A stretch of DNA of 64,000 nt from Microbacterium luticocti DSM 19459. Lineage in GTDB: Bacteria; Actinomycetota; Actinomycetes; Actinomycetales; Microbacteriaceae. Shown here piece after piece: positions 63,105-64,000 of this stretch; within the stretch, counting starts at the first letter, position 1; each line of letters opens with the position of its first letter. Location of the stretch: assembly GCF_000422405.1 (NCBI RefSeq), contig NZ_AULS01000003.1:62001-126000 (forward strand), written 5' to 3'. Both the position numbers and the translations under genes were made by a program. Below the pieces are notes generated by a model that was not told where the DNA came from, searched no databases, and worked only from the letters and a program-made list of their open reading frames with translations.

Positions 63105-64000
63105 GGCCGAGGGCGCGGTCGATCAGCGCGAGGACGTTCTCGGTGCCGGCACGGGTGCCGACCGACGCCGCGGCCTGCCGCATCCGCGCAAGCGCCGCGT
63201 CATCGTTCAGAAGCGCCACGACCTCGGTGCGCACCCGGTCGGCGGTGAACTCGCCGTCGGGGATGATCCGGGCGGCGCCGGCGCGCACCGCCGACGCGGC
63301 GTTGAGGCTCTGCTCGCCGTTGCCGACGGCGTACGGCACGTACACCGCGGGGATGCCCAGCGCGCTGATCTCACTGACCGTGGCCGCGCCCGAGCGCGAC
63401 ACGATCGCGTCGGCGACGGCGAACGCCAGGTCCATCCGGTCGACGTAGCGACGCACGACATACCCGGGTGCGCCGGGGTCGGGCAGCTCGCTGCGCTCCC
63501 CGGTCACGTGCAGCAGCTGCCACCCGGCGTCGAGGACGTCCTGCCAGGCGCCGGCGAACGCCTCGTTCAGCCGCAGGGCGCCCAGCGACCCGCCGAACAC
63601 GAGCAGCGTCGGCAGCTGCGGGTCGAGGCCGAAGAACGCGGATGCCTCCTCCCGCAGCCGATCGCGGTCCAGATCCACGATCTCGCGGCGCAGCGGCATC
63701 CCCACCACCTCGCCGCCGCGCAGCGGCGTGCCCTCGAACGCCACGCCGACCGCGGCCGCGCGGCGGGCGCCGAGCACATTCGCCATGCCGGGCTTGGCAT
63801 TGGCCTCGTGCACCACGAACGGCACCTTCTCGCGGCGCGCGGCCACATAGGCGGGGGCCGAGGCGTATCCGCCGAAGCCCACCACGACGTCGACGCCACG
63901 CTCACGCAGGTGGCGGCGCACCTGCCCGAGCGCCCGACGGAAGCGGACGGGGAAGGCCGCGGCATCCCGGTTCGGCCGCCGCGGGAACGGCACCTTGTCG
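63100..64000 (-). CDS. murG: UDP-N-acetylglucosamine transferase MurG, partial
   Basis: Peripheral membrane glycosyltransferase that adds GlcNAc to lipid I, forming lipid II. The window holds the last 300 codons; the N-terminal glycine loop and first strand are beyond the right edge. Clear: VVVGFGGYASAPAYVAA, VHEANAKPGMAN, VFGGSLGALRLNEAF, and the donor-site SRSGAATVSEISALGIPAVYVPYA with EQSLNA. Leads into murC-ftsQ-ftsZ. Confidence 0.96.
   Translation of the reverse strand, partial: DKVPFPRRPNRDAAAFPVRFRRALGQVRRHLRERGVDVVVGFGGYASAPAYVAARREKVPFVVHEANAKPGMANVLGARRAAAVGVAFEGTPLRGGEVVGMPLRREIVDLDRDRLREEASAFFGLDPQLPTLLVFGGSLGALRLNEAFAGAWQDVLDAGWQLLHVTGERSELPDPGAPGYVVRRYVDRMDLAFAVADAIVSRSGAATVSEISALGIPAVYVPYAVGNGEQSLNAASAVRAGAARIIPDGEFTADRVRTEVVALLNDDAALARMRQAAASVGTRAGTENVLALIDRALGR

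Overview
This window reads as a contiguous piece of the core chromosome of a high-GC actinobacterium, most likely a Microbacterium-like member of the Microbacteriaceae. The basis is the very high GC and third-position GC, a divIVA-led cell-wall cluster without ftsA, whiA next to uvrC and rapZ, RbpA, OpcA, the actinobacterial ctaE-qcrCAB / ctaCDF respiratory layout, DUF3043, and many TAnnnT -10 elements placed 6-9 bases before a start codon (leaderless genes). I saw no rRNA or tRNA gene, insertion sequence, integrase, prophage or CRISPR array. No gap between genes exceeds 300 bases.

Layout. 1-552 is the front part of ctaB (heme O synthase), divergent from a pentose-phosphate operon at 785-8961 (tkt, tal, pgi, zwf, opcA, pgl). 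A long leftward block follows. It holds rbpA, secG and the triose-phosphate set tpiA-pgk-gap, then sodA, whiA, rapZ, uvrC and uvrA. Next come a five-gene MoxR/DUF58/DUF4129 membrane operon (20341-24365), uvrB and coaE. A two-component region comes next: a rightward OmpR-type regulator (27233-27976) meets, tail to tail, a leftward histidine kinase and a membrane protein with a degenerate GGDEF domain. rpsA, small membrane and zinc-finger genes, an ArAE/FUSC-type transporter and a 5'-3' exonuclease follow.

35475-45571 is the respiratory region: trpD, ctaE-qcrC-qcrA-qcrB rightward, then a GNAT gene and ctaF, ctaD, ctaC and erpA leftward. Together they encode the cytochrome bcc-aa3 supercomplex and an Fe-S assembly factor, and ctaB at the left edge makes its heme precursor. 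45650-51757 holds a dipeptidase, a DUF3043 protein, pyrD, nrdR, hisD and a membrane protein. 51860-64000 is dnaE followed by rluD, lspA, divIVA, yggT, sepF, yggS, ftsZ, ftsQ, murC and the 3' part of murG, all leftward. This is the division and cell-wall cluster of a polar-growing actinobacterium.

The genes are ordinary housekeeping genes; the less usual material lies between and around them. The main items are an apparent AUC start in ctaB, a triplicated start codon at opcA/pgl, five short tandem-repeat arrays, a perfect 15-bp inverted repeat built on two GTGTACAC palindromes upstream of the histidine kinase, the degenerate GGDEF protein, the completely ATGA-coupled MoxR operon lying between uvrB and uvrA, and overlapping divergent -10 elements at 47050-47057.
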